Assembly (NCBI GenBank): GCA_963920705.1
Contig: OY987227.1
Location: forward strand, 14,301,602-14,365,601
Direction of reading: 5' to 3'
Origin: Odiellus spinosus
Taxonomy: Eukaryota; Arthropoda; Arachnida; Opiliones; Phalangiidae
Length of the DNA stretch: 64,000 bases
Position numbers and translations under genes: made by a program. The notes under the pieces were generated by a model. The model did no database searches, had not been told where the DNA came from, and saw only the letters and a program-made list of their open reading frames with translations. This document shows positions 23,001 to 34,682 of this stretch, in pieces. Position 1 is the first letter of the stretch, and each line of letters begins with the position of its first letter.

Positions 23001-25944
23001 GATTTTTGATATAATTTTTGAATGAGGCAAAAAGGACTTAAAGCTTTTATAAGATATAATTCACTCCTTTTGGGTTGGAGGAAGAGGGATTCTTGACTAA
23101 GTTCATTTCTACGCATTTTTTTAGCTTTGTGTATCATTTCGCCTCAGCTCTTTCTATTATGTAAATCGATATTGTACAGAAGTAATAATAATAAACCTAT
23201 AAATAATTATTCGGGGTTGATAAATGACTCGATATATTTTCCTTTCTTCTTTGTCATCATTTGAATTATTATTATTCCCTTGACCCTTTGGCAAAGTTTT
23301 CAAAAAGCCGTACATTCTATCCCAATTTGAAATTTTCTCTAATCTTAATTTACTCTACTTTTAAAATTGTTCTCTTACCTTAATCCTGACTCAATTAAAA
23401 AAAATTCGGACCTTCTTTCTGGCCCAATTTTCAAATTCTTTTCTGACCTTAATTCTGATCCATTCTGATTTATATTCGTAATATTCAAAAAATGTAGATT
23501 TAGAGTATACCAACCGTGTCTTTTAAATTTAGACTAGATTTGTACAAATTAATATTCTTTAAGGTATATAGGGTATAAGCTACGTTTAGTTGTATAAAAG
23601 ACGTATCGTGCTTAAGGAGGAGATGAAGATAAAGAGCGGTTGAAAGAGAAGGATTGAAAGGATTATTAGTGGGCTTAAATCGGAGCGTGTTTGACCATTT
23701 CTCCACGCTTGACCAGTTTAAAGAATAAAGAAAAGAGAAGTTCCCCATCAATCGTCCCGCGGCCATTCCCCTTTCCACCCTTTCATCCCCCAGCGCCCCT
23801 TCTGTCCCTCCTAGCCACACGATCTATACGTATATATATACCCACTCCCATCATCCTATATGAGACCCACAATGAATAAGAAAAAAAAAAAAAAATACAG
23901 CATTGACCAGTCTGCGTGTTTTCCTAACGGGGTAGCGAAAGGAATTTTTGAGGCTAGCTCCATGGTCGTATTAATCTTCTTTAAAGTTAAAAAAAAAGGA
24001 AATCGGATACTGTTTGGAATACTTTTTCTACATATACAAACTGGGAAGAAATATAAAAATCGTATTGTTTTTGACCTTTTTAGGCTTAGCAAGATTGGAG
24101 CGTGTTAGAATATTTTTTTTTTTGGTCTTCATTTTATATTTGAAGGACGATTATGATAATGTTGTTTATTACTTTACACGGAAAAATTTCTATCTCCTAT
24201 ATAGTTCCAGCCAAATTTACCAACAATACGAAATAAAATTAAATCTACCGAGTTTTATACTATTTAGAGATGAAAGATAAATTTTATATTTTTGTAAGAA
24301 ACAATTTCGATCAAGAATATTTCATATTCCGTAAAATTACTCTAGGAATTGCTTGCATATGATCGGTTTTAAAATCATTATATTGGCGATAGCAACAAAA
24401 ATGCCCAGCGAAGGCAAAGTCTTCAACTCCTCTTCCGTTTACTCTCTATGTTTAAACCTAACCTAACTTCAGAATTTATAAATTAAACACTAAAAATATA
24501 TCCTAAAAATATTATTTAAATCATAATTTTTGTGCAGATTCTGAAAATCAATTCAAAATCTCTTCCATTTTTACATCACAGTTTCCCTTTTATCACGATC
24601 TTTCAGGAAATGATACTCGAATTCCATTTGTTATCACGAGAAATCTCTGACAGCTAAACTTTAAAAGGGATTAAGATTGTCGTAATCCCAATAGTTAAAG
24701 AGTTAGGCCTATGCTGGGAAAAAAATACAATTACTCTCCTTATCCCAAGGAGAAAGAAAGCTAGGGTAGTAGTCAAAACTTTGACGTTTATTTGTTTCTC
24801 TTAGAACTCTTCCTCGAAATGGGCCGTACTCTTAAGACTTATACCCTGGGCCTGGAAAGGAAAAAAAAACTTATTCTCCGTCAATGTCATTTGCGGCAAC
24901 GGCTAAAGAAAAATTGGGGCCCCAAAAAAATCCAAAAGAAAAGAACATGTAGTTTGTAGCAATCGTAAGATTCAGCACAAAATTTAGGTTTTCCTCTCAT
25001 ATAGAAACAATTCAAAGGAGCAATTCTTTTCGCGAAACGAAATCTAAAATAGGTTTTCTCTATAATGTCGTCTCCCGTCGTAGATTACAACGAGTAGAAC
25101 AAGCCTATAGGTTCGTGCAGATTTCTCTTAATCATATAATTCTTATAAATACTTCGAAAGTCTAGGTTCTTTCGCGCTGGAATCTTAGATTGAAATAAGG
25201 AGCGTAGAACAAATCGAAAAAGGAGGGGCAAGAAGCGTTAGGGTATTTTTTTACCCTTCTTTTTAGCGTTTCATTTCTGTTCTTTAATAATGAGCGGGAA
25301 TGGGACGGTTGGAAAACAATGGGGCGGAAGTGGCGGGAAACGAGCATCCCATCAAAACTTCTGTATATAGCGTATACCCACGGGTTTCAACGATTACGAG
25401 TTTACTCTTTACGATGATTTTATTCCTTGGTGATAGAAGGGGTCTAACTTTGTAACGTATTGAAATCTATCCCTGTTTCTTAATGCTGAAGATCATGCAA
25501 AGTCTAAGCTCATATACAGGATAGACAATGCTTTCCTTCCATATGGAAAAAATAAAGATCACAGCCAGCTCTCTCTCTTTCCTAACGAGAAGGAATCTTC
25601 ATATCAGCCCTTTCTTTCCGCCTATCTTTCGCGGAAATGGGAAGTTTTGTCGCGACAATCATGAACCGGAATATCCGTTTCTCTCCCTATTTATGCGCCG
25701 GTGCCTAAAACGTTTCGAGATGCTTATTTCATCCTTTCTTCTTAATTGGATACCGTAAGCTTTTTGTTTTATCCAAAGATGTTGAGAAGGGACAGTGATA
25801 AAATTTTGTTTTCGAAACCAGGTTTATTAGATATTAGTAAATGTACAATATGGAAAATGTTATGAATTAACATATTTTTAAAACGTATATAAATATTTTT
25901 TACTCTTTTTTTTTTTTTTTTTTTTTTAATGTTAGATTTATTTT
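20008..25944. other. Gene-free stretch with scattered repeats
   Basis: No exon could be supported over almost 6 kb. It contains one copy of the ACTACTTTT repeat (23,109-23,147), two CCTAA units at about 24,452-24,461, and poly-A or poly-T runs (23,881-23,894 and 25,906-25,927). Open frames at 20,450-20,641, 21,025-21,333 and 23,500-23,820 have no recognisable domain and are within chance range. Confidence 0.4.
23109..23147 (-). repeat. ACTACTTTT-family repeat, single end
   Basis: The plus strand reads CTACGCATTTTTTTAG, then TTTGTGTATCATTTCGCCTCAG. It matches the consensus terminus TTTAACATTGTGTATCAATT-CGCCTCAG of a dispersed family found mainly downstream. The partner end was not found. Confidence 0.55.
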
Positions 25945-26212
25945 ATTTCAAATTTGAAACAAATGGAACAGCTTTTGAATCTATTTTCGGAATCACCTTG
26001 GCAAAAAAAGTATTCGAGTATTTTTTCGGAATTTTAAAGACACGTTTTTTGTGTTTAAATTAATTTCTGAAGTTTGGTAAATTAAAAAAATAAATATATA
26101 AATATAAATTCTGGCCAATCATATTATTTCAGCCTTCAACAGCGCTTGTAATGTCCTAACATTAAAAGAACTTAAAAGCAGTCCGCCGTTTGATGCCTAA
26201 GACCTAAGAATT

Positions 26213-26251
<39 letters not shown>

Positions 26252-26376
26252 TACCAAACTACTAAGTACTACTACTACTATTTAACCAAAAAACGTGTTT
26301 AAAAATTCCGAAATACGTTTTTCGGCCGGGTGATTCCGAAAACTGTTCCATTTTTAGCTCCAAGTTTCCCTTCAGT
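25945..26376. mobile_element. Palindromic MITE, GGAGCTAAAAATG family, copy 1
   Basis: The left arm (AATGGAACAGCTTTTGAATC, then ATTTTCGGAATCACC) and the right arm (GGTGATTCCGAAAACTGTTC, then CATTTTTAGCTCCAAGTTTCCC) are inverted. The middle contains TATTATTTCAGCCTTCAACA and a 28-base T run at 26,219-26,246. The left terminus is eroded. A second copy with better ends lies at 48,709-49,185. There is no coding potential. Confidence 0.7.
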
Positions 26377-26911
26377 GCTATATTCATTTTATGATGCTGT
26401 ATTTATTTAATTTTTAATCTATTTTGAATTTTATTTGGCTATTTTACGATATTTAGATTTAGATTAATTTTATTATCTTTTTTAGTGCCTTAATTAAATT
26501 AGACACTTATTTTCGATTAATTTTAAAAGACTTTTCTTTTTTTTACGATTTTGTAGACATTTCTTTTAGAATTCTTGTTTTAGACATTTCTTTAAAAATT
26601 TATGTTTTAGTCATTTATTTAAGAATTCAGGTTTTATCATTTATTTAATATTTTAAATTAATTTTTAAGACATTTAATATATTAGATAAAGTTTTTAAGA
26701 CGTTTATTTAAAATTTTATTTATATTTATCGCGTATTCATTCCAAAATTTAATTCACATTAATTAATTTTCTTTACAAATTTCATTTTTTGTAAGAAACG
26801 TCTTAAACCTGAGAGCAAGAAATAGTTAAGGTCTTGTGATAGACTCCCCAACCTACACGATTTCTCTTTCCATTTTTGTGGTTTGAACGATTTTTATTCA
26901 TTAACGATGCA

Positions 26912-26931
26912 CCGTCGCCATCTAGTGGCCA
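26912..26931 (-). promoter_or_regulatory. CTCF-like binding motif
   Basis: On the minus strand the sequence is TGGCCACTAGATGGCGACGG. It fits the conserved CTCF core CCASYAGRKGGCRS at all but one degenerate position. It lies about 2.2 kb upstream of the TIA1/Rox8 start. The match is visible; occupancy is inference. Single matches of this length can occur by chance. Confidence 0.45.
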
Positions 26932-27543
26932 AAATACAAACTATTAAATCGAGGCCGTGTCTGTTTCGTACTTTCGTTTAGCCAAGGACGATTTGTTTAG
27001 CCTCCCCAATAACTCAAAGAAGCCTATGGACACCTGAACCCGTTTGAATATTGTCAATGATGAAGTTATACGCAACAATTATATTTATCTAATAATGAAT
27101 TCTAGACGTTTGCACATTTCATAAAATTATAATTTCATTTGAGGCGGAAGCGAACATTGCTTTTCGATATTGGAAAATTTATTCTCCGTATTTTTCGATG
27201 GTCGAATGACTGCGAGATTTTTTTGATTATGGAGAAGGGGGGCGTGCGAATAGACCATTTATCAAGAAGAAGTGTTTAAATTCCGACTTAAAGTTATTGA
27301 TATATATTTTTTCGATTTGTGAAAGAGCTAGGCCTAGAGAACGCGGGGCCCGAAGGCGAGGGTAGGGACGGTTTTGGTCGATTGCCGATATTTCACGCGG
27401 CGTGAAATTCACGCTCGTCGCTCGCCACAATCGGAGTTTGGAGAATTTTCTCGTGGAAAGTGGTCCATCGTCTAATTTGCATATAAATAGAAGCGATCTC
27501 TCTTCTTCTGTTTTCACCGCCGAGCATTTTCGGAGCGCGGTTT

Positions 27544-27580
27544 TATATAAATAGCTTCCTTTTATTCGGGTCACTCCGAG
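27544..27580 (+). promoter_or_regulatory. Candidate TATA-Inr core promoter
   Basis: TATATAAATAG starts at 27,544 and an initiator-like TCACTC begins at 27,571. The A at 27,573 is 29 bases after the first T of the TATA box, close to arthropod TATA-initiator spacing. A second TATA-like ATATAAATAG lies at 27,481-27,490. No coding exon follows closely. It could drive a distant 5' exon of the gene at 29 kb or a non-coding transcript, or be chance. Confidence 0.25.
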
Positions 27581-28871
27581 TGCAACCCTCAGATTTTTTT
27601 TATATTCCACTTTTCTTCTTTCTCTTTCTATCCCACTTCGTATGTAAATATTCTTCATCTTGGGCCTAAAACTATCCTCCGAATTTCTAAGCAAAGGGCG
27701 ACTGAAAATTAGAATTTCGTTTTATCTATTACTCTTTAATTAATTTGTAGTCTCTTGAATTATAGGCCCAAAAAGGTTATTCAATGCAATTAATAAAAAT
27801 TATTCTCGCGTTTAAACTGAAAAAATTTCAGTTTCTCTCACTTTTGGTGAATAATTAAGCGAGATCATTAATCTGAGCCATTATACTTTGTTATGTTTTA
27901 AACAACTGCGGTATTGCTTCGTCTGCGTAATTAATTATTAATATAAACATATTTAGACCACATATTCCGATTTATCCTTTTTCAAAACATACTACGTCTA
28001 ATTTACTTTTGTTTAATTAAACGAGATTTGAGGGTTAATTAGGCCCCAGTTTAAAGGCGAGGAATGTCATTAATACGAGCATTAATTTATATTTCACTGT
28101 CCCTTTGTTCCGATCTTCAAAGTATCTCATTTTAAAATATTCTCTATCTCAACGTCTTAAGCCTTGGCTGACGATGCTCGCCTGGCAATGAAAGTAAAAT
28201 ATTAGAAGGGCCCATTGGAAGAGAAGTCAATAGTTCTGTCACCCCTCGTTTTTATTTCTTTTCTAAAATGGGTACCGATTCATCACCACTGTAAAATTTA
28301 TACTGATAATAGAGGAGTTCTTCCCATCCCTAGAACTCCTTTTTTTTTGCACACAAGTATCTGCAAAAAACCTATCTTTATTTTTCTTTTTGAGTCATTT
28401 TGAATTGGTTTCTAGATGTGGTGGGCTAGATAGTGGTACGAGCGAACTCGTTTATTTGTCACGTCTAGATTTAGTATCGCTGTGACCCAAATTTAGCATT
28501 CTTTTAACCCTCCCCTATAGTTCAGTATCGAACAATTTCTAGGATCCATAAATTTAGAACGGAAATTGCTAAATATACATTTCATATTTTACAAAAACAA
28601 ATAAATCGTTTTCTCTGTAAAACCAAATTAGTTTATATTTACGACTTAATCTAAATAGGTCGTAAATCTTGACTATAAACAAGTGTTCCTTTCAAAAGGT
28701 ACGCGTACTCCACCCTTTTATATATGTCTATTAATCCGATGTTTAAGCCTAATTCCTTATTTTTAACTAATTATCACGTAGTCATAGTGGCTTACTCTAT
28801 AATCTTATAACTATTTTTATTTTTTTTTTATTTTTCAGAATTAAAAATGCCGCCAAACGTACTCTATCGAG

Positions 28872-28876
<5 letters not shown>

Positions 28877-28908
<32 letters not shown>
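28877..28908. repeat. Poly(A) tract of 32 bases
   Basis: An uninterrupted A run sits directly before the GC-rich promoter-like stretch of the TIA1/Rox8 gene. Such tracts disfavour nucleosomes. No target duplication or SINE body is visible on its left, so it is not clearly a retroposon tail. Confidence 0.9.
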
Positions 28909-28912
<4 letters not shown>

Positions 28913-28933
28913 GTTTGAATCCGGCGCCGATTT

Positions 28934-29060
28934 ATTGGCCGGAAGCGGGAAGCTCCCATAATTCCCGGAGAGCGAGAGTAACGCCTGCGCCGTGATTGTA
29001 AGCTCAGTGACCAGACGCCATTATGTCGAACTAGGTTTAAGAATTTTCTAGTGAATATTT
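28934..29060 (+). promoter_or_regulatory. TATA-less promoter-like region of TIA1/Rox8
   Basis: This is a GC- and CpG-rich island within AT-rich DNA. It contains an inverted CCAAT (ATTGG, 28,934-28,938) next to an ETS/GABP-type site CCGGAAGCG (28,939-28,947), and an NRF1-like CGCCTGCGCCG at 28,982-28,992. There is no TATA box. These are usual for housekeeping promoters. The transcription start cannot be fixed from sequence. Confidence 0.5.
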
Positions 29061-29086
29061 GCCGATTGCTGTGATTTTTCAGCCTC

Positions 29087-29145
29087 ATGGACTCTATGTA
29101 CGTACTCTTCCAGGATCTAGGGAATGAAAATCAGCCGCGTACTTT
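29087..29145 (+). CDS. TIA1: TIA1/TIAR (Rox8) family RNA-binding protein, exon 1
   Basis: This exon encodes MDSMYVLFQDLGNENQPRT and two bases of the next codon, ending at a GTAAGT donor (29,146). The ATG at 29,087 is chosen because a TGA lies in frame five codons upstream. A second ATG at 29,096 is also possible. Spliced to exon 2 it restores the Leu codon of TLYVGNL, the start of the first RNA recognition motif. TIA1/Rox8 proteins are nuclear-cytoplasmic shuttling proteins that bind U-rich RNA; they influence splicing by helping U1 snRNP at weak 5' sites and repress translation in stress granules. The N-terminal extension before the RRM is longer than the usual few residues of this family. 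Only the first 54 residues of the protein are in the window. Confidence 0.82.
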
Positions 29146-29329
29146 GTAAGTATATCGATTTAACTGGCTTTTTGATTCGTAATTCGTCGTGCCGGCTTTG
29201 TGTCGAGGTTCTCCCTCGGCGCTCGCCATTCTTTTTTTCACATGTGTGTACTACGAGGGTACAACGTGTCTCCTTTCTTCGACACAATGCCGCCTCTTTT
29301 AATAAGCCGTTTCCTTAAAATTTTGCTAG
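29146..29329 (+). other. TIA1: TIA1/Rox8 intron 1 (184 bp)
   Basis: A GTAAGT donor and a TTTTGCTAG acceptor bound this phase-2 intron. It is GC-richer than the following DNA. Splicing joins two RRM segments in frame, which is the main support for both boundaries. Confidence 0.8.
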
Positions 29330-29426
29330 GTACGTCGGTAACCTAGATCCCTCGGTGACGGAGGAATTAATCTTGGCGCTGTTTGGACAGATAGGAGCGG
29401 TCAGGGGCTGCAAAATCATTCACGAG
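29330..29426 (+). CDS. TIA1: TIA1/TIAR (Rox8) family RNA-binding protein, exon 2 (first half of RRM1)
   Basis: The exon reads (L)YVGNLDPSVTEELILALFG, then QIGAVRGCKIIHE, in phase 2 to phase 0, with a GTGAGT donor at 29,427. LYVGNL is the RNP2 motif on beta-strand 1; its Tyr is the RNA-stacking position. VTEELILALFGQIG is helix 1, and the segment ending CKIIHE is beta-strand 2. This pattern, with VTE..I..LF.QIG and the CK(I/M)I that follows, is specific to RRM1 of TIA1/TIAR/Rox8 rather than PABP or Hu proteins. The rest of RRM1, including RNP1, and RRM2, RRM3 and the Q-rich tail must lie in later exons, which I could not find before 64,000. The same boundary, just before the GNDPY segment, is expected from the family. 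Confidence 0.88.
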
Positions 29427-30213
29427 GTGAGTACCCGAATTTTCTTTATTCCCTACCGTATCTATGTAGGCGCCAAATTCGGTTTCTGGAACGTTTTCCC
29501 AGCAAAACCTATGGGATTTAGGCCTAGGGATGGTTTAACTGTATTTACTATTATCGCGACCGTTGATGCGGCGCTAAATTCCTGACATACGCTTAGTTGA
29601 CTCTATCTGAGGTAATAATTCCTTTAGAGGTTATTACAATTGCAAATTTGCTAATTATTGAGGTAAGCGATCTAGCGGGAGCTCCGCGGAAGCTCCGAAC
29701 ACCGGCGCTTATTCCACCCGCTCCGATTCAAAATAATTCTCATATAAGAGTTAAATTTTTCCATCAAGACATTAATACGGCACAGAAAAACCTTAGAAAT
29801 TAATTAAAATAATGAAAAAGTTTATTTTAATGCCCCAATTATGAAGAAATGTGGCGACGTTAGTCGAACGATGATGTAAGCTCGTAGTTTTCATTAAGCG
29901 TCACACCCGAACTTGACATGGGAATATACTCGTAGAGAGTTTACTGATAAGATAAACACCCGGCTTGTAGATTATAATGTCAGTGTTTTTGATAAATTTG
30001 ACTGTCAACAAACGATATTTTTAGCATATATGATATATTGTCGATGATATTTGTAAATGTGGGTATCGTACGCTCGTAAATAGCATTTTTAGAATTTTTT
30101 TATATGATTCTTTTGAAATCATTAACTAGGAAACCTAGCAAAATTCATTTTACTAATTTCCCTTTATTAATTACTTTGATTTTCAAGTGGGGAAGGAATA
30201 ATTAAGTTTTAAA

Positions 30214-30378
30214 CGAGGGGCTGATCGCTAAACGTCATCGCTATACAAAAGCTTGTATATTTGACTGGCGCTAAAGTGATTACCGAACTGATTACGTATT
30301 TAAAATAACCAAAGGCTGTAATCATATACGTAATCACATAATTGTTATGCAAATTTTACGAAAGTGGTTAATCCCTCG
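30214..30378. mobile_element. hAT-type MITE, CGAGG-ended family, copy 2
   Basis: It starts CGAGGGGCTGATCGCTAAAC and ends GAAAGTGGTTAATCCCTCG. The flanks GTTTTAAA (30,206-30,213) and TTTTTAAA (30,379-30,386) match at 7 of 8 bases. The interior shares CCAAAGGCTGTAATCAT and TACGTAATC words with the copy at 19,852. It has no coding capacity. Confidence 0.75.
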
Positions 30379-32887
30379 TTTTTAAATAATTGTAAATTTT
30401 CCGCGTCAAAATATATTTACCCTTTAAATATAACTCAATTTTTTTTTCCAAATATTGAAGCGTGAAAATGGATAACCTTGATATTATTGAATATTAAGTT
30501 AGTAAAGAAAAGGACTCGTAATTATGAAGTTAATTAACAAACTTTTAGCTAATTAGATCGTATACGATGTGTAACTCATTTGAAATCATATTTGGGAAAG
30601 CTTTGCGTAAAATAATTTAATTTTTAAGTTAATTGCTCATTAATTAAGCTAAGGGTTCGTCATTTTTTGTTTTGTTAGGCCTACTTTAGTCCTTGCCCTT
30701 CTCAAAATCTTTTTCTTCCACCTGCCATAACCAACAAATATAAATGAAAATCATTTTATATAACAATATATCAAGGTCATCTGCTTTTGCTTAGATTTTT
30801 TTTTTTTTTACTGAAACATCCCCTATAAGAAGCGTTGACAATTTATTACAGTTTGTTTCCTTTATAACGCAAGAAAATATTTAAATTATATTAGATTTGA
30901 CATAATCTTTCTAGTCACGTTAGCGTGAATATTATACACATTTTTTTATATTAAATATTCCCAAATAAATTACGGAACTGGAACCTTCATTAATTTTAAC
31001 AATGATTAATTCGCGGTTGAATTTAATATCAGGGTGCTTGGGGGAGGAGTCGGGCTGTTATTAATAATTTAATATTTAACGAGTTTCATTTCCCAAATTA
31101 CTGGTTTCCTCAAATGCAAATGTTATTTTTAACATTTCTCCGATTGAATCGTATTCCTGGATGCTTACGTATCTAATGAATAAATTAGGGTAAATTAAAG
31201 TTTAATTCAAATTGAAATATTTAATCAAATATTAGAGTAGGCAATAGTTACCCAATTATCTACCCCCCATCCACCCCCACATTTTACTGCTTCTCTTGGC
31301 ACAAGACAATCTGCCAAGTATTATTTATTGTAATAAAATTAAAGAATGGGGCACTATTTAGAGTTAAAACTATTTGGCTATTTGGCCCCAGTTAATTCTA
31401 TTAATATTATTATTTTAAATATGGGGAAATTTGATTGGGGTTACTCTAATTTCCAAATTCATTTTACTAGTGTAACCTAATTTACATAAATTATTATTAA
31501 CTGTCCAGAAACGTAATATTTACAGCAAAGTGTATTTAATTTTGTTGTTGGGAAATTTAAATTTAAGGCGTGTACTTTTATCAACAATGATTTAATTACA
31601 CTCGATTTTAAAAATAATTGAGGATAATTTGATTACGTGATATTTAATTCATGATACCTGTAGTTAGGTACTACTTTTAATGTATATGAAAGTTAGTCAA
31701 TATTCGTATTGGCATTAATCTAGAATTAATTATATTTATTCAGAGCTAATTATTTTAAAAGCTATCAATGTAAATGTAATTTTAGCAATTTAGGAATCTT
31801 TATATATATAAAAGGGGTTAGATTTCATATTTAATCAAAAATAGATTTGCGTTGTTTTTCGAAATCTTAAAATAATCTTCGATAATATCATTTTACGGGA
31901 GAAAAAATTTTATAAATTTTTTTGGTAGTGGATTAGGCGTATTTAAAAGATTGATAGAAAATGACTATCGAGTTGCATTCTTAATTTAAAAATATTAGAC
32001 TTGTACCGCAATTTTAAAAGTGTCGGCCTTTAATTATTAAAATTATTTTTGTTTCATCTTAGAGCAGAATCTTGCACTGGAAATTTATTCCATGCATCAG
32101 TGTTTCATGAATATTAAATTAAAACCCCTGTTTAACATAACCAATAATTTTGGCTTATCACGAAACTTTGTTTGCAAACGGTATTTTAATTCTATGGGGT
32201 TTAACATCGTCTATTCATCCGCCTTATATTTCCCTCCATTGCCAATTTAATTTGTCTAAAAAATTCCATATAGTGGATTGCTAGCTTAGAAATGATCAAA
32301 ATTCTTATAGAGCAACTGGTTTTTCATGGGTAAAGTATAATTCTTTCAAGATTAAAGAGTAGCCCATCACCTTTTTCTTATTGTTGAAAAAGAAGCACCG
32401 GGCCATAGTGTATCCCTATAACACAGCCAAGGTCGAGTTTCTATCCCCTTTTCCCATCCCTAATGGTTGCGCCCAAATTTTGGCGCGAAAAGGGACTATA
32501 GATATTTTTTTTTTTTTTTTTTTTTAACTCCCTCCCCGTTGCTTTATTTGTTCGACTAGCATCGTTTTTGATCTTTAGCTTGTCAGAACTGGGGATGATG
32601 GAACGTTTGGGGGTCCATTTCCAAGGAGCTAAGGGCCTAAGTAGGAGGGGTTTAAGGGTACAAGGATAGGCTGAGATAAGTTTTTAAGACCTTACCCCAC
32701 CATTGGGACCCCCCTCACCCTTCTTCGTGGGTTTCCTGCGTGAAGAAAGACCAGAATTTAAATATGGAAGACTCCCTGGGTCATTCTTTTTTCCACTATA
32801 GCCTGACAGTGTTTCTGCCTCTATTTTTAGTATGGTCAAAACCCTGTTTTTGTGCATTTTCACTCAATATAGATGTTTTACGATTAA

Positions 32888-33279
32888 AGGGATACTGAAA
32901 CGTTCCAATTTTTAAAAAATAAAATTTTAAAGTCTAGTCAACCTTAATTAGTTTAAAAAATATTTATTATATATAATTATTAAAGGGAGAATGCAGCCCA
33001 TAGAAGAAAAAGAAAAATAATTTTTAACACTTCCGTAAATCAACCTACTGGTCTAGTTTTTATCTCAAGATAAAGCTTTCAAAAAAAAAATCTTATTTGA
33101 TTTCGTGAAAATATTAATCAATTTGGAAATTGATATAAGGCTAGAAATAGATTGATTTATTAAATAGGCAAAGAAACATTTACAGGGCAGGGACGCACTC
33201 ATTGTAGATTGAAACAGGGTGAAGGATGGGCATAGCGAAACCCCACCTAAATAATTATTGCCGCGTTTTAAGTATCCCT
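32888..33279. mobile_element. MITE with TTAA target site (Kolobok/piggyBac type)
   Basis: The ends AGGGATACTGAAACG and CGTTTTAAGTATCCCT are inverted and flanked on each side by TTAA (32,884-32,887; 33,280-33,283). TTAA duplications are made by piggyBac and Kolobok transposases; the AGGG end fits Kolobok better, but this is uncertain. Inside, at 32,983, lies TTAAAGGGAGAATGCAGCC, which recurs as TTTAAAGGGAGAATGCAACC at 45,456. There is no coding capacity. Confidence 0.7.
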
Positions 33280-34484
33280 TTAACACCCCTATTCCATATT
33301 TGTGATTTTGTGAGCTATTTCAGACTGCTTGTTCATTTGAATCTGAATTTTATGTGAGTGAAACTGCACCCCATAGTTTTATAAATGTGCTTCAAATCAA
33401 GGGGAAAAAGCCCAGTCCTAGTATTGGCTTCAATACCCTTTCAATTTGAGTCATAAGATGGTATATATTTTTTTTTGAAATAGTGGAAGTTTTGGCGGAC
33501 TAACACCAAATGTTGACTAAACTTCATAGGGGGTAATAAAAAAATAGATTACAAAACAGTTCTTTGAACCAATATGTTTGGGGAATGGGGAGTGTCCATG
33601 AATGTAGATGTAGTAAAGGAAGATAAATCTCAAGGTTATATTCTATTTTTATCAGGTGCATTCTTTAAAGGGGGGCTTAAACTCTAAGTAAAAATTTATT
33701 TGAGAGGGGGAAATAACGTTTTTCTAAGAATGAAACTGGATTTATTCAAATATCCCCCTTTTTTTAACGAAAACAGAAAGCACCTGACATTCTCCTACAC
33801 CCCATATCTTTTAAGTATGCTATACTTTTCTTTTGAATTTTAGTTTCGTATTGTTCCTTATTTCAAGTTAAGATTGCAGCAGGAGCAAAGGCGTAGTGAA
33901 AGCGTCAAATCCTACGTAGTAACCTTTCACTTTGTATAAAATTTATAGCCTACGGTTTTTTTTAGTTGGTATCAGTTTTAGAGTTCAGTTGGTTCAAACT
34001 TGGACTTTTTTTTATATCTACTTTAATTTGGGTTTCTTAATATAGTCTTGTTTTACTTTTGAATACGCTATGTTATGTAACTGATGATTGATCTAAACTA
34101 TAGAAAAAGTTTTTTCTATTGATTTGCTTAATCCCATCAAACCCTCTGGTGGGATTATAAAATTTCGGGTCTTGGGGAGGAGGGGAACTTGAACCCCCCC
34201 TTGAAATTATATTTTATTCAGGAGGCTGCCCGAGTTATCCCAAACTAGCCTTTTTGTTTCTAAGAAGATTGGATTTTTTCTCTCCTTCTTTCTAATGATG
34301 ATGCCAATTAAATATCGTAGGCTGGTTCTCTAGAGAAAACCTTCAAGGCCTAGTCTTATCAAAACATTTTTTTATTATGTTAACAGAAAGTCTTTTAAAA
34401 TTTAGCAAAGGTCATTTAAAAATTATTTTCAAATTCGTTTCAAATTAAATTCCTCGTATTCTTTTGTATCCAATATTACGTTTA

Positions 34485-34560
34485 GTTCAGCTTTGACAGT
34501 TCATTGATTTTGAACTCTTTATGAATTCTGAGTTCAGCTTTGATAGTGCAAAGAGTGTGT
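34485..34560 (-). mobile_element. Fragment of the CGAGGG-CAGACACTC MITE family
   Basis: It contains GTTCAGCTTTGACAGTTCAT, GAACTCTTTATGAATTC and GAGTTCAGCTTTGATAGTGC, then AAAGAGTGTGTG. This matches the complement of the complete element at 55,218-55,370. The termini are eroded. Confidence 0.65.
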
Positions 34561-34682
34561 GCCACCTTGATTAAGCTAGACGTCTTCGTTTTTCATTCAT
34601 TCGCACATGTTATTGCCTTCATAAAATCATATTACTCTAAAGTAGGCTTAACAGGGATCCAAAGGTGGTCTCCAATCCTTCG

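Larger units (their letters stand above)
26377..28876. other. Gene-free region upstream of TIA1/Rox8
   Basis: AT-rich DNA with no identified exon. It holds a CTCF-like site (26,912), a TATA/initiator pair (27,544) and a CpG-rich block at 27,330-27,560. A minus-strand open frame of 155 codons (27,227-27,694) is the longest non-satellite frame in the window, but its sequence is basic, low in structure, and matches no family I know. It overlaps the CpG-rich block and I do not call it a gene. Confidence 0.45.

Noticed and set aside
29355-29585. 76-codon frame starting MTEELILALFG
   Set aside because: Its first part is exon 2 of TIA1/Rox8; the rest is intron read through the donor at 29,427.
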